DNA of 64,000 nucleotides from Leclercia adecarboxylata. GTDB lineage: Bacteria; Pseudomonadota; Gammaproteobacteria; Enterobacterales; Enterobacteriaceae. Positions 26,198-34,341 of the stretch are shown here, piece by piece. Under the pieces are notes generated by a model. The model was not told the origin of the DNA. It saw only the letters and a program-made list of their open reading frames with translations, and did no database searches. Every line of letters starts with the position of its first letter. The first letter of the stretch is position 1. Location: NCBI RefSeq assembly GCF_006171285.1, contig NZ_CP040888.1, positions 263,618-327,617 of the forward strand, written 5' to 3'. A program made the position numbers and the translations under genes.

Positions 26198-27469
26198 CTA
26201 ATCCCGCACGCCCTGCGCCCGCTTCTCCATGCATATCATCGTATCGAGAGATCCGGTTATCATCGGCGTGCTCGGAGAACGGGGGGCCGCCTTGGCCTGG
26301 TTGGTGCGCCTCGGCTGCCTGCGGGCGATGGCCAGCACTGCCAGGAGCGTGAGCAACGCCGCCGCATAAAGGAACAGGCCGCCAGGGCCGACGATATTCA
26401 TTGCAGCTGCTCCTATTAGGGGGCCAGCGGCTGTCCCGATCCCGTTGAGCAACAGAAGCCCGCGCGCGGTGCCGAGTAGCCGACCGGCCGGAAGATCGTC
26501 GTTTGCGACGGCGAGACACAACGAATAAATCGGGATGCCAAAGCCGCCGAACAGCGCACCTGCCGCAAGGAGCAGCGGCAGAGGCGCTTCCACCGCCAAC
26601 GCTACGCCGATGGCAGACGCTGCGGACGCCAGCGCCGCACCGGCGATGACAAGATTCCGGGGCACTCGATCCGAAAGCCAACCGAGTGGCCAATGGAAGG
26701 CGAGCGTTCCACCAAGAACCGCAGCCATGAAGGCGGAGATACCGCCCACATCGAGGCCGATGCTCTGGGCGAAGTTCGCGCCCATGCCCCAGAAACCACC
26801 GATAGCCAGGCCGGCCAGGAAAGCGCCAGCCGCAGCGAGAGGTGATACGAGGACGAGGTCCCTGAACGCGACCCATTCCTGTTCCACCTGGGCCGGCGGA
26901 TGACTGGGCAGCAAGGTGATCGGAACCACCGCCGCTGATATCAGCAGCGACACGATGAGGAACAATGTCACGTCGGCGGGCGGTGCGATGTTGAGTAACG
27001 CCTGCCCGATTGCCCATGAGCCCATAGAGACAACTCCGAATATCGACAGGAGCTGCCCGCGTGTGGATGGCAATGCGTGGGCGTTGAGCCAACTCTCCGT
27101 TGCGAGGATCATGCCCGCGTAGGCGAAGCCGGTAATCAGGCGAAGCGGCATCCAGGCGATCGGCTCCACGAACGCCACATGGAGAAGGGCGGTCATCGAG
27201 GCAATGGCCGCGAAGCCGGCGAAGGTTCTGACATGTCCCACGGAGACGATGATCGGTGGCAACACGAGCGCGCCGATCGTGAAACCCGCGAAATAGAAGG
27301 ACATCATCGCGCTGATCGCGCCGGTCGAGAACCCCTTATGGCCGGCTCTCACGATCAGGAGCGTGCTCAGCAGGCCATTGCCCAGCAGCAGAGCGGCGAC
27401 GCTCAGCAGCAGCGCCGCCACCGGCGCGAGAACGAGGCCGCGCTTGCCCGCCGACCTCATGGTATCCAT
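26198..27469 (-). CDS. MFS transporter
   Basis: 423 aa with about 12 hydrophobic helices and the MFS loop signature GWLSDRVPRN between helices 8 and 9, plus GFAYAGMILATESWLNAH in the first half, a pattern of the YcaD-like group. ATG at 27469 overlaps the end of the DM13 gene, so it is the last gene of the minus-strand operon. Substrate unknown; an efflux role is possible. Confidence 0.8.
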   Translation of the reverse strand: MDTMRSAGKRGLVLAPVAALLLSVAALLLGNGLLSTLLIVRAGHKGFSTGAISAMMSFYFAGFTIGALVLPPIIVSVGHVRTFAGFAAIASMTALLHVAFVEPIAWMPLRLITGFAYAGMILATESWLNAHALPSTRGQLLSIFGVVSMGSWAIGQALLNIAPPADVTLFLIVSLLISAAVVPITLLPSHPPAQVEQEWVAFRDLVLVSPLAAAGAFLAGLAIGGFWGMGANFAQSIGLDVGGISAFMAAVLGGTLAFHWPLGWLSDRVPRNLVIAGAALASAASAIGVALAVEAPLPLLLAAGALFGGFGIPIYSLCLAVANDDLPAGRLLGTARGLLLLNGIGTAAGPLIGAAAMNIVGPGGLFLYAAALLTLLAVLAIARRQPRRTNQAKAAPRSPSTPMITGSLDTMICMEKRAQGVRD

Positions 27470-27969
27470 CGCCGGGCTCGTTCTCGGGCCTGACTTGAGG
27501 GTTGATACTCTGCCGCACTGATGAACTGGTCGAATGCTTCGCACCAGATGACGACCGTGTTGTAGTCACGGACATCGATGCCGGCAGGCACCTCGACGAT
27601 GAAGCCGTTGAACGTCTTCACATCGCCCACGCGGACTGATCTGTCCTTGATTAGGAGAAAGGCCTCCTTCGTGTCGACGAAACGTGGTGCGAGGTAGAGC
27701 TTGTAGTCGGGACCAGGGGCGAGGCGCCCGATATGGGCGATACGGTCGCGCGAGACCCGGATCTCGCCTTCCCCCCAGTGAAGCAGGTCGCTGCCTTTGA
27801 GATCGCGGGCCAGACGCCCTGCGTAGAGCGTCTCGGCTGAGATGGTCCGCAAGGCCGCCGCGTCCGGGGCCTGGGGGGCGGTCAGGATCGGCAGCGTGTA
27901 GACACCGCCCGCGAAGCCCATGGCGAGCATCGCGAGATGGGTGGCAATCAGGATGACCCAGCGCCGCAT
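27457..27969 (-). CDS. DM13-domain protein with N-terminal membrane anchor
   Basis: 170 aa. Residues 4-24 form one transmembrane segment or uncleaved signal (VILIATHLAMLAMGFAGGVY). The DM13 domain fills the rest, ending GFIVEVPAGIDVRDYNTVVIWCEAFDQFISAAEY, with the conserved single Cys in VVIWC. DM13 is thought to be a redox or cytochrome-like domain on the periplasmic side. Close to the TlpA-like gene (3 bp apart). Confidence 0.8.
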   Translation of the reverse strand: MRRWVILIATHLAMLAMGFAGGVYTLPILTAPQAPDAAALRTISAETLYAGRLARDLKGSDLLHWGEGEIRVSRDRIAHIGRLAPGPDYKLYLAPRFVDTKEAFLLIKDRSVRVGDVKTFNGFIVEVPAGIDVRDYNTVVIWCEAFDQFISAAEYQPSSQARERARRWIP

Positions 27970-27972
27970 CGG

Positions 27973-28443
27973 TTACACCAGCTCCAGTCCCTTCACGAGC
28001 TGATCGGCGTCGAGATGGAAGTCCGAGAATACGATGCGGCCGCCAGCGTCCATCACGGAGAACCAGGGCGTTCCCCGCGTGCGGTAGTCCTCCATGAAGG
28101 TGGGAAGCGTCGCGCCGGCAGGTGGCTCGTCCTGACCGAACGCGACAGGAAGCGCATACTTGAGCTGGTTCACGCGCAGCTTCTCGAAGGTGTTCTCATC
28201 CGCTCCTTCGAAGACGGTCTGGATCACCGCGAAGCCCACGCCCTTGGCGCTCAATGCACCATGCAACCTTTGTAGCGTCGGAAATCCATGCAAATGGCAG
28301 CCACGGCACCAGTGCTGGAAGGCGAAGAGGACTTTCGGGCCGGTGCCGAGATCCGACAGCTTGAGCGGCGCGATGCTTTCTCCATCCGCGCCAATCCATC
28401 TCTGCACCCGCAGCTCGGGGGCTTGTCGTTCGTCGACGCTCAT
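27973..28443 (-). CDS. TlpA/AhpC-TSA-like thiol-disulfide protein
   Basis: 156 aa, thioredoxin fold. The redox motif is WCRGC in VLFAFQHWCRGCHLHGFPTLQRL, and the cis-Pro region is TRGTPWFSVMD. ATG at 28443 with GGAGG upstream; no signal peptide. It could reduce the DM13 partner or handle peroxides; both are inferences. Confidence 0.8.
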   Translation of the reverse strand: MSVDERQAPELRVQRWIGADGESIAPLKLSDLGTGPKVLFAFQHWCRGCHLHGFPTLQRLHGALSAKGVGFAVIQTVFEGADENTFEKLRVNQLKYALPVAFGQDEPPAGATLPTFMEDYRTRGTPWFSVMDAGGRIVFSDFHLDADQLVKGLELV

Positions 28444-28594
28444 CTGATCCTCCAATTCCGATGCAGAAGTCCGATGAGTGGTCGCGTGTGGCGATGGCAC
28501 GCGAACCTCACCGCCTTGATCCCCTACAGGTTGTAGGATGCGAGTTCGCCGACCGATACCTCGTGGCCAGCCCCGCCGTTCTTCCGTCGGTGTG

Positions 28595-28900
28595 TCACCG
28601 CCGCCCCTCAATGACAAAGGCGCGATAGCGGGAACCGGCAAAACGGTGCGCAGCGATGGTTTGGTAGGCGGGGCTATGATACCAATCACGGGCGGCCTGC
28701 ATCGTCGGGAACCGCAAAATTACGGCCCCTTCGACGGGCGGCCCCTCCAAATGCTCCATCGCGCCATAAGCGGCGAGAAAGGTTACGTCGTGGCCATCGA
28801 ACGATGGGCCGACGCCTGCAGAATAGGTTGCGAGTTCTTCCGGATCGGTGGTTTCTTCGCGGGTGAAGACGACGAACGCTTCCATCTTAAAGTCTTTCAT
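28595..28900 (-). CDS. DUF1330-family protein
   Basis: 101 aa of ferredoxin-like alpha-beta barrel type: AYGAMEHLEGPPVEGAVILRFPTMQAARDWYHSPAYQ is the DUF1330 signature. The start is uncertain (ATG at 28900 or 28885). Function unknown; often near oxidoreductases. Confidence 0.7.
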   Translation of the reverse strand: MKDFKMEAFVVFTREETTDPEELATYSAGVGPSFDGHDVTFLAAYGAMEHLEGPPVEGAVILRFPTMQAARDWYHSPAYQTIAAHRFAGSRYRAFVIEGRR

Positions 28901-28947
28901 AAGGTCGCATCTGCAGGCCACCGCCGCTGGCGATGGCCTTAAAGTCG

Positions 28948-29379
28948 TCAGGCTGGCAGCTCGAACCCGATTTTCGTGAGTGCCTCGACGCACGCATCCT
29001 GATCCTGCTGATAGTTGCCTCCGGAGATGCCGATCCCGCCGATCAACTTCCCGTCTTCCAGGATCGGATAGCCTCCGCCGACAGCGACCATCCGGGGGCG
29101 ATAGGCCAGCGGCGCCACTTTTGGATCGTTCGAAACATAGTCGTTCCAGACATGGGTGGGGTACCCAAACGAGGCGGAACTCCAAGCCTTGTCGATGGCA
29201 ACATCGACGGTGAGAAACGGCGCGTCATCAGTGCGCTCGAACGCGCGCAGGTTACCGGTGGCGTCGACGACGGCGACCGCAGCCGGGATGCCGATTGTAC
29301 GTGCCGCGGCGATCGCCGCGTCGATGAGGGCGACGGCGGTTTCGCGGTTGATCGAGGCGGTGGCAATGGATTTCGTCAT
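28948..29379 (-). CDS. GlcG/HbpS-like (heme-binding domain) protein
   Basis: 143 aa. Contains IPAAVAVVDATGNLRAFERTDDAP, KAWSSASFG and the glycine-rich MVAVGGGYPILEDGKLIGGIGISGG, diagnostic of the GlcG/HbpS fold. HbpS in Streptomyces senses heme and redox stress. AAGGA precedes the ATG at 29379. Second gene of the operon starting at 30463. Confidence 0.85.
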   Translation of the reverse strand: MTKSIATASINRETAVALIDAAIAAARTIGIPAAVAVVDATGNLRAFERTDDAPFLTVDVAIDKAWSSASFGYPTHVWNDYVSNDPKVAPLAYRPRMVAVGGGYPILEDGKLIGGIGISGGNYQQDQDACVEALTKIGFELPA

Positions 29380-29452
29380 GAAATTTCCTTCGCCGTGGCG
29401 TAATCCGTCCGGCGTTCTTGAGGTTAGAAAAGACGTTCGGCGGTGGCAGTCA

Positions 29453-30463
29453 TCAGAAGCCTTCGAGGACAATCTTGCCTCTTGCCGCGCCACTTTCGAT
29501 CAGTGCGTGCACCGTCTTCAGATTGGCGGCATTAATTGGCGACAATTTTTCGGTTAGCGTCGTGCGAATTTTGCCGTCGTCCACCAGCACCGCCAGCGAA
29601 TTGAGGATCTTGCCCTGCTCATCCATGTCGGGCGTGCCGTAGAGCGACCGTGTGAACATCAGCTCGTGGTGGATCGACACTGCCTTGCGCTTGAACAGCA
29701 TGACGTCGAGCGCCTTGGGATCGTCGATGAATCCGAACCGTCCTTGCGGGGCGATCAGTTCGGCGATGTCGGATGCATGCTGCTCGGTATGCGTGGTCGA
29801 GAACACGAAAGCGGGAGCGCCGATGTTGAGCTCGGCAATCTGTGGCGCGAGCGGCCGAGAGTGGTCGATGACATGATGAGCCCCAAGCCCTTTAACCCAC
29901 TCCTGGGTTTCCGGCCGAGAGGCGGTGGAGATGACGATGAGATCCGTGCGCTGTCGAGCGATCTGGATGGCGATCGACCCGACCCCACCCGCACCACCGA
30001 TGATGAGGATCGCCGCCGCCCCGGGAACGGGCTTCGTCACGTCCAGGCGATCGAACATGGCTTCCCAGGCCGTCAACGTCGTGAGTGGCAGCGCCGCCGC
30101 TTCCGCCCAGTCGAGCGACGCGGGTTTACGACCGACGATCCGGGCGTCGACGAGATGGAACTCCGCATTGGTGCCAGGCCTTATGAGCGATCCGGCATAA
30201 TAGACCTCGTCGCCTACCGCGAACTGCGTCACGTCGGGGCCGACCTCTTGCACGATCCCGGCCGCATCCCATCCCAGCACTTTCCAATCGCCATCAGCGG
30301 GCGGCGTGCTGCTGCGGATTTTGTAGTCGACCGGGTTGACCGAGACAGCCTTCACCTCAACCAGGATATCGCCTCCTTCAGCGACAGGCCGAGGCAGATC
30401 AATGTCGACCAGAGAGGCGTCCTCGGCGATGGGTCCCGGAACCTTGTAACCAACGGCTTTCAT
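29453..30463 (-). CDS. Zinc-independent quinone oxidoreductase (MDR family)
   Basis: 336 aa. SVNPVDYKIRSSTPP, LGWDAAGIVQEVG, and the NADPH loop ILIIGGAGGVGSIAIQIARQ with a typical ZADH/quinone reductase layout. It resembles ZTA1/QOR-like enzymes that detoxify quinones and alpha,beta-unsaturated carbonyls. First gene of the minus-strand operon MDR-glcG-DUF1330-tlpA-DM13-MFS, with an operator-like site at 30566 upstream. Confidence 0.85.
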   Translation of the reverse strand: MKAVGYKVPGPIAEDASLVDIDLPRPVAEGGDILVEVKAVSVNPVDYKIRSSTPPADGDWKVLGWDAAGIVQEVGPDVTQFAVGDEVYYAGSLIRPGTNAEFHLVDARIVGRKPASLDWAEAAALPLTTLTAWEAMFDRLDVTKPVPGAAAILIIGGAGGVGSIAIQIARQRTDLIVISTASRPETQEWVKGLGAHHVIDHSRPLAPQIAELNIGAPAFVFSTTHTEQHASDIAELIAPQGRFGFIDDPKALDVMLFKRKAVSIHHELMFTRSLYGTPDMDEQGKILNSLAVLVDDGKIRTTLTEKLSPINAANLKTVHALIESGAARGKIVLEGF

Positions 30464-30944
30464 CGGTGTCTCCAGCTTGCTGTATCCTGAAGTCTTATCG
30501 ATCAGATCGAAATTTCTTCCGAAATATACTCAGGATTTAAAGATTTCGCGTGTCAGACTATGAAGGTATGCGCGCAACATATCCAATAGCGGTACGACAT
30601 AGTTTCCATACCTCGGAGCCGGATTCAGAAGTTTATCGAAAATAGCGGTTTATTGCTGTTCGGCGGGTGAGCATCCGGATGGAGGCGATAAGCGCCCAAG
30701 CGGTTGAGGAGTCGACCTCTCAGCGGTCGCGTTGGCAGGGGCGATCTCGCCCGCCGGTCTCACACCAACGTTGGCAAGCGACGGCGTCCGCTCGAAATCC
30801 GCTGACGGGGATACGCCTGCAATGCCGATTCGAAGCTATCGAAACTATAGCTACAGGGTATTGGGAAATCATACTGGACTGACGCTATAGTCTTCACGCA
30901 TAACCACGACTCAAAATGGTCCAACACTTTTCTCTACGCTAATA
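30464..30944. other. Intergenic, promoter region and duplicated promoter remnant
   Basis: No supported gene. The first part is the promoter of the MDR operon. At 30835-30895 the sequence GAAACTATAG ... GGTATTGGGAAATC ... CGCTATAGTC resembles the msrB promoter at 21552-21620 and may be a leftover copy. Confidence 0.4.
30566..30584. promoter_or_regulatory. Block A operator-like site 7
   Basis: GTATGCGCGCAACATAT, about 100 bp upstream of the MDR gene at 30463, in the same series as the sites at 15539 and 20562. Confidence 0.45.
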
Positions 30945-30982
30945 GGGGAGCCCGCAGAATTCGGAAAAAATCGTACGCTAAG
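30945..30982. repeat. Tn1721-like 38-bp terminal repeat, left
   Basis: GGGGAGCCCGCAGAATTCGG... to ...TCGTACGCTAAG, 38 bp, with the internal EcoRI site (GAATTC) that marks Tn1721-type repeats. Mirrored at 50625-50662. Flanking 5-mers differ (TAATA and TGGCA), so the pair is not a clean single insertion. Confidence 0.85.
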
Positions 30983-31060
30983 GTTTTCCGGGCATCCGTA
31001 AGGGCCGAAACTTCCCGTCTTCCAGTCTGCGGCTCTGCCGCCAGACGTAATCGCCGGTTC

Positions 31061-32442
31061 ATGTACAGGACCTTAAGCGGCGAGTCCATTTAAAACGCCT
31101 TCCAAGGTCCTGTTCTGTATCGACTTTCTCTGCTTGGTTCGGCAGGCGTTCTTGGCCAAATAATCGGCAGCCCATTCCAATCTTTCCCTTATTTCTGTCA
31201 GCGCCCTATGGGCCACTGCTTCCAATAGCGGTAGCCACCACGTCGCACTGTTCTTCGACGCTTTCAGCATCGATAGCGCCCCACTCATCACACTCTGCGC
31301 GACCCGTCTCTTCATCACCAGCGACAGCAGGCTCGTCCACACCAACCCCTCGGCAATCGCTTTCTCGCCCGTCACAAACCCCTTGAGCCGGTTGTGCGAT
31401 TTCCACTCTTTAAATAACAACTCCACCTGCCAACGGCAGCGATACAGGCTCATCACCTGCTCTGCTGACCATGCTGCTCGCGGTAGGTTCGTCATCCACA
31501 GACAGAACCGCTTTTCCTCAGCAAACCAGCGCCGGATCAACCGGTACTCGACCTGGCCGGACTTCACCACCATATCCAGTACCTCGGCCCGACAGCGTCG
31601 CCGTCCGGCCTCTCTCAGAGATAGTCCCGCCAGCTTGGGTACTTCCCGTCCATCACCGCGCCAGGCTTGGATTATCTTGGGGTTCAGGCTTTTCGTGCCG
31701 CGCACCAGATAAAATCCGCCAGCGTCGTTCACCTGCTCAAACCAAGCCCTGTCAATGTAACCTGCGTCAGCCAGCAGCAGGCAGTTGGTCAGCGTGTGGG
31801 CTTCAGGCAGAAATTGCCGTTCCCCTGCGGTATCGGCAGACACACTCATGCACAACGGGCTCTGCTCCGACAGTGACATGGTCATATGGCACTCGATAGC
31901 TGCCGGACTGATGGTCTTGAACCGGCCGGGAAAATCAGCAGCAAGGCGCCGATGCACCGCAAAGGAGGTGCCATCGTGCAGTAACACCTGCTTGAACGCG
32001 CCGAGGGAGGCTGCTTTGAGTTGATGGTCGATACGCAAGGCGATGGCCCGCTCGACCAGGGCTTTCATAAACAGGGCAAAGCTCTCTTTGCGCAGCTGAT
32101 TGTGAAACGGTTTGTAAGAAACCTGATGGGTGTTTACCAGTTGCAAGGCATTGAAATGGCGGTGTAAACCGGCAATGTCATTGACCTGGTCGCCTCCCAT
32201 GGCCCGCAGCAGTGCAGGTACGAGCATGGCTGGGGTAATGGCACGCTGACGCAGACAAAACTTGCAGAGCCGAGCAATGCGCTCGAGTGCGGCGGGAGCC
32301 AAGAGTTGCTCCAGATAGTAATTAGCGTTGATAATAGTCATAGGCTTCGCGCGTGTTGATTTTGTTTGGCGATAAAATCAGATCACAAACGAAGCCTTTT
32401 TTATATCTATTTCAATTGGTTGCCGCTAAAGATCCTGTACAT
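31061..32442 (-). mobile_element. IS4-family element, copy 1 (complete)
   Basis: Outer sequence ATGTACAGGACCTTA at 31061 and, inverted, TAAAGATCCTGTACAT ending at 32442. It contains one intact transposase gene. A diverged second element with the same end sequence starts near 33085. Confidence 0.75.
31073..32341 (-). CDS. IS4-family transposase
   Basis: 422 aa, complete. The DDE domain is visible: LLHDGTSFAVH (first D), LADAGYIDR (second D) and YRCRWQVELLFKEWKSHNRLKG, the Y-(2)-R-(3)-E-(6)-K signature of IS4 with the catalytic Glu. ATG at 32341. About two thirds similar to the copy at 33187. Confidence 0.92.
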   Translation of the reverse strand: MTIINANYYLEQLLAPAALERIARLCKFCLRQRAITPAMLVPALLRAMGGDQVNDIAGLHRHFNALQLVNTHQVSYKPFHNQLRKESFALFMKALVERAIALRIDHQLKAASLGAFKQVLLHDGTSFAVHRRLAADFPGRFKTISPAAIECHMTMSLSEQSPLCMSVSADTAGERQFLPEAHTLTNCLLLADAGYIDRAWFEQVNDAGGFYLVRGTKSLNPKIIQAWRGDGREVPKLAGLSLREAGRRRCRAEVLDMVVKSGQVEYRLIRRWFAEEKRFCLWMTNLPRAAWSAEQVMSLYRCRWQVELLFKEWKSHNRLKGFVTGEKAIAEGLVWTSLLSLVMKRRVAQSVMSGALSMLKASKNSATWWLPLLEAVAHRALTEIRERLEWAADYLAKNACRTKQRKSIQNRTLEGVLNGLAA

Positions 32443-32574
32443 GAGTGAGGGTTATGGTGGCTATATGCTGGATATTGCTATTCAGATGACAGCCATATGG
32501 GGAAGATTACAGGCGCCTGAAATAACAGCAGAGTATGGAGTGACTACCACGGCTGGAGGTTGGCACGGGCTGAT

Positions 32575-32609
32575 CCCCTCTCCCTTTGGGAGAGGGTTAG
32601 GGTGAGGGG
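32575..32609. repeat. Short GC-rich palindromic repeat unit
   Basis: CCCCTCTCCCTTTGGGAGAG followed by GGTTAGGGTGAGGGG: a dispersed repeat of a type common in Pseudomonas, Shewanella, Aeromonas and Xanthomonas chromosomes. It suggests that the piece between the two IS4 elements came from such a chromosome. Confidence 0.5.
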
Positions 32610-32658
32610 AGCTGGCTGACCGGGTGTAGCAACCAGGCGGCATTACACCGCTGAATCT

Positions 32659-33030
32659 TCAGTTATTGAAATTCCACGCGATCGGCAGTTCGACGTCGAA
32701 GATAAGTGCATCCCCGTCGAGGCGAAAGGCCAGGCTGGTCTGGTGCTGGTCGTATTCGTTGATAATCAGGCAGCTCTCGGCGAAGTTGGACTCGTAGTTG
32801 ATATGGGCCACTCCTTCACGGCCGTCAGCGAGTTCGATGCTGAGCACCCGCAGCGGGTTCTCCTGACTGAGGTTGACCCGGGTGTCCCCCACGTCCACCA
32901 GCCGTTCCAGCAGAGGGAAGAAATCTTGTCTGTGGGTCGTTATGGCCTGGGTGATGGCCTGCTCCAGCTCAGCCTGGGTGGCGAAGGGGCCGCCGAGTGG
33001 GTAGCGGGTCTGGATCCTTTCCTGAGTCAT
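32659..33030 (-). CDS. Hypothetical protein, 123 aa
   Basis: ATG at 33030 with AGGAGG. Reads MTQERIQTRYPLGGPFATQ ... VLSIELADGREGVAHINYESNFAESCLIINEYDQHQ; soluble, beta-rich. Not recognised. It lies alone between two IS4-family elements and was probably carried in with them. Confidence 0.55.
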   Translation of the reverse strand: MTQERIQTRYPLGGPFATQAELEQAITQAITTHRQDFFPLLERLVDVGDTRVNLSQENPLRVLSIELADGREGVAHINYESNFAESCLIINEYDQHQTSLAFRLDGDALIFDVELPIAWNFNN

Positions 33031-33084
33031 TGCGTTTCCTCCTGAACTGAGATGTGGCAACAGTTTGGCCGCTGCAGTGACCTG

Positions 33085-34303
33085 TCATGTACAGGATCTT
33101 TAGCTACAACCAATTGAAATAGATAGAAAAAAGGCTTCGTTTGTGATCTGATTTAATCGCAAAAAAAAACCGACACGCCCGAAGCCATGACTATTATAAA
33201 TGCAACCCAGTACCTCAAGCAACTTCTTAGCTCTTCTGAACTCAACCGGATCGGTAAATTTACCGGTTTTTGTCAGCGACTCCGGGATATCCAGCCTGCG
33301 AGACTACTCCCGGCTCTGCTCTCAGGGCTTGGTTGCGACAAGGTGGATGGTATTGCTGGTTTGCATCGCCATTTCAATGCGTTGCAGCTCCATGATACTG
33401 ACCAAATAGCGTATAAACCCTTTCACAACCAGTTACGCAAGCAGGGTTTTCCCTTGTTCATGCGCGCACTGGTTGAACGAGCCATCGCCTTACGCCTCAA
33501 GGAGTGTCTACCGGACGCCCACGGACTGGCAGGCTTTGAGCAGGTACTGCTGCAGGACGGGTCGTCATTCGCGTTACATCCGCAATTGGCAGAACATTTC
33601 CCGGGCCGATTCAATAAGCACAGCCCCGCTGCGGTAGAGTGTCATATGACCATGTCCTTGCTGGACCAGTCGCCGATATCGATGAGTATCACGGCGGATA
33701 CCGAATCGGAGCGCAAGCATCTTCCGGCCGAAAATTCGTTAAATAACAAACTGTTATTGGCGGATGCCGGTTACATCAGCCGCGAGTACTTTGCTGATGT
33801 GACCAAAGCCAAAGGAAGCTATCTGGTCAGAGGGAGTCAAAATCTCAATCCCAAAGTACAGGCAGCTTACCGACAGGACGGCAGGGAAATGCCCAAGTTA
33901 CTCGGAAAAAAGCTCAAGGATATCGATCGGAGAAGCTGCAGAGCCGAGGTTCTGGATCTGGATGTGAGTTCGGGAAAGTATAAATATCGACTCATAAGAC
34001 GTTGGTTTGCAGAGGAAAAACGGTTCTGTATATGGATGACCAATCTTCCGCGTGAGCGATGGCCAGCCGAGAAGGTGATGGCATTGTATCGTTGCCGTTG
34101 GCAGATCGAACTGTTGTTCAAAGAGCTGAAATCACATAACCGGTTGAAGGCGTTCGCGACACGACAAAAAGCGATAGCGGAAGGCTTGATCTGGGCTAGT
34201 TTGCTGGCCTTGCTGGTCAAACGTCGGCTGGCGCTGACGCTGATTGGCAGCGCGGAGTTATCGATGCTGAAGATTGCCAAAAACAGCGCGCTTTGGTTAA
34301 TGC
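33085..34303 (+). mobile_element. IS4-family element, copy 2 (3' end lost)
   Basis: Begins with TCATGTACAGGATCTTTAGC, as the end of copy 1. Its right part is cut at 34303 by the 38-bp end of another Tn3-family element. Confidence 0.75.
33187..34303 (+). pseudogene. IS4-family transposase, C-terminally truncated
   Basis: Intact up to SMLKIAKNSALWL, including YRCRWQIELLFKELKSHNRLK with the catalytic Glu; the last ~55 residues found in copy 1 are replaced. The open frame continues to 34617 through transposon sequence, so any product would have an unrelated tail. Confidence 0.85.
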
Positions 34304-34341
34304 GGGGTTCGAGGTCCAATGATGTAAAAAACCACGCTAAG
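34304..34341. repeat. 38-bp terminal repeat of a third Tn3-family transposon
   Basis: GGGGTTCGAGGTCCAATGAT... to ...ACCACGCTAAG, exactly 38 bp with the family's GGGG start and ACGCTAAG end. The transposase stop codon lies inside it. It interrupts the IS4 copy 2 transposase gene. Confidence 0.8.

Noticed and set aside
30667..30882. 71-aa open frame on the plus strand
   Set aside because: GC-rich composition opens frames by chance; no ribosome site, no recognisable motif, and part of it matches a promoter remnant.
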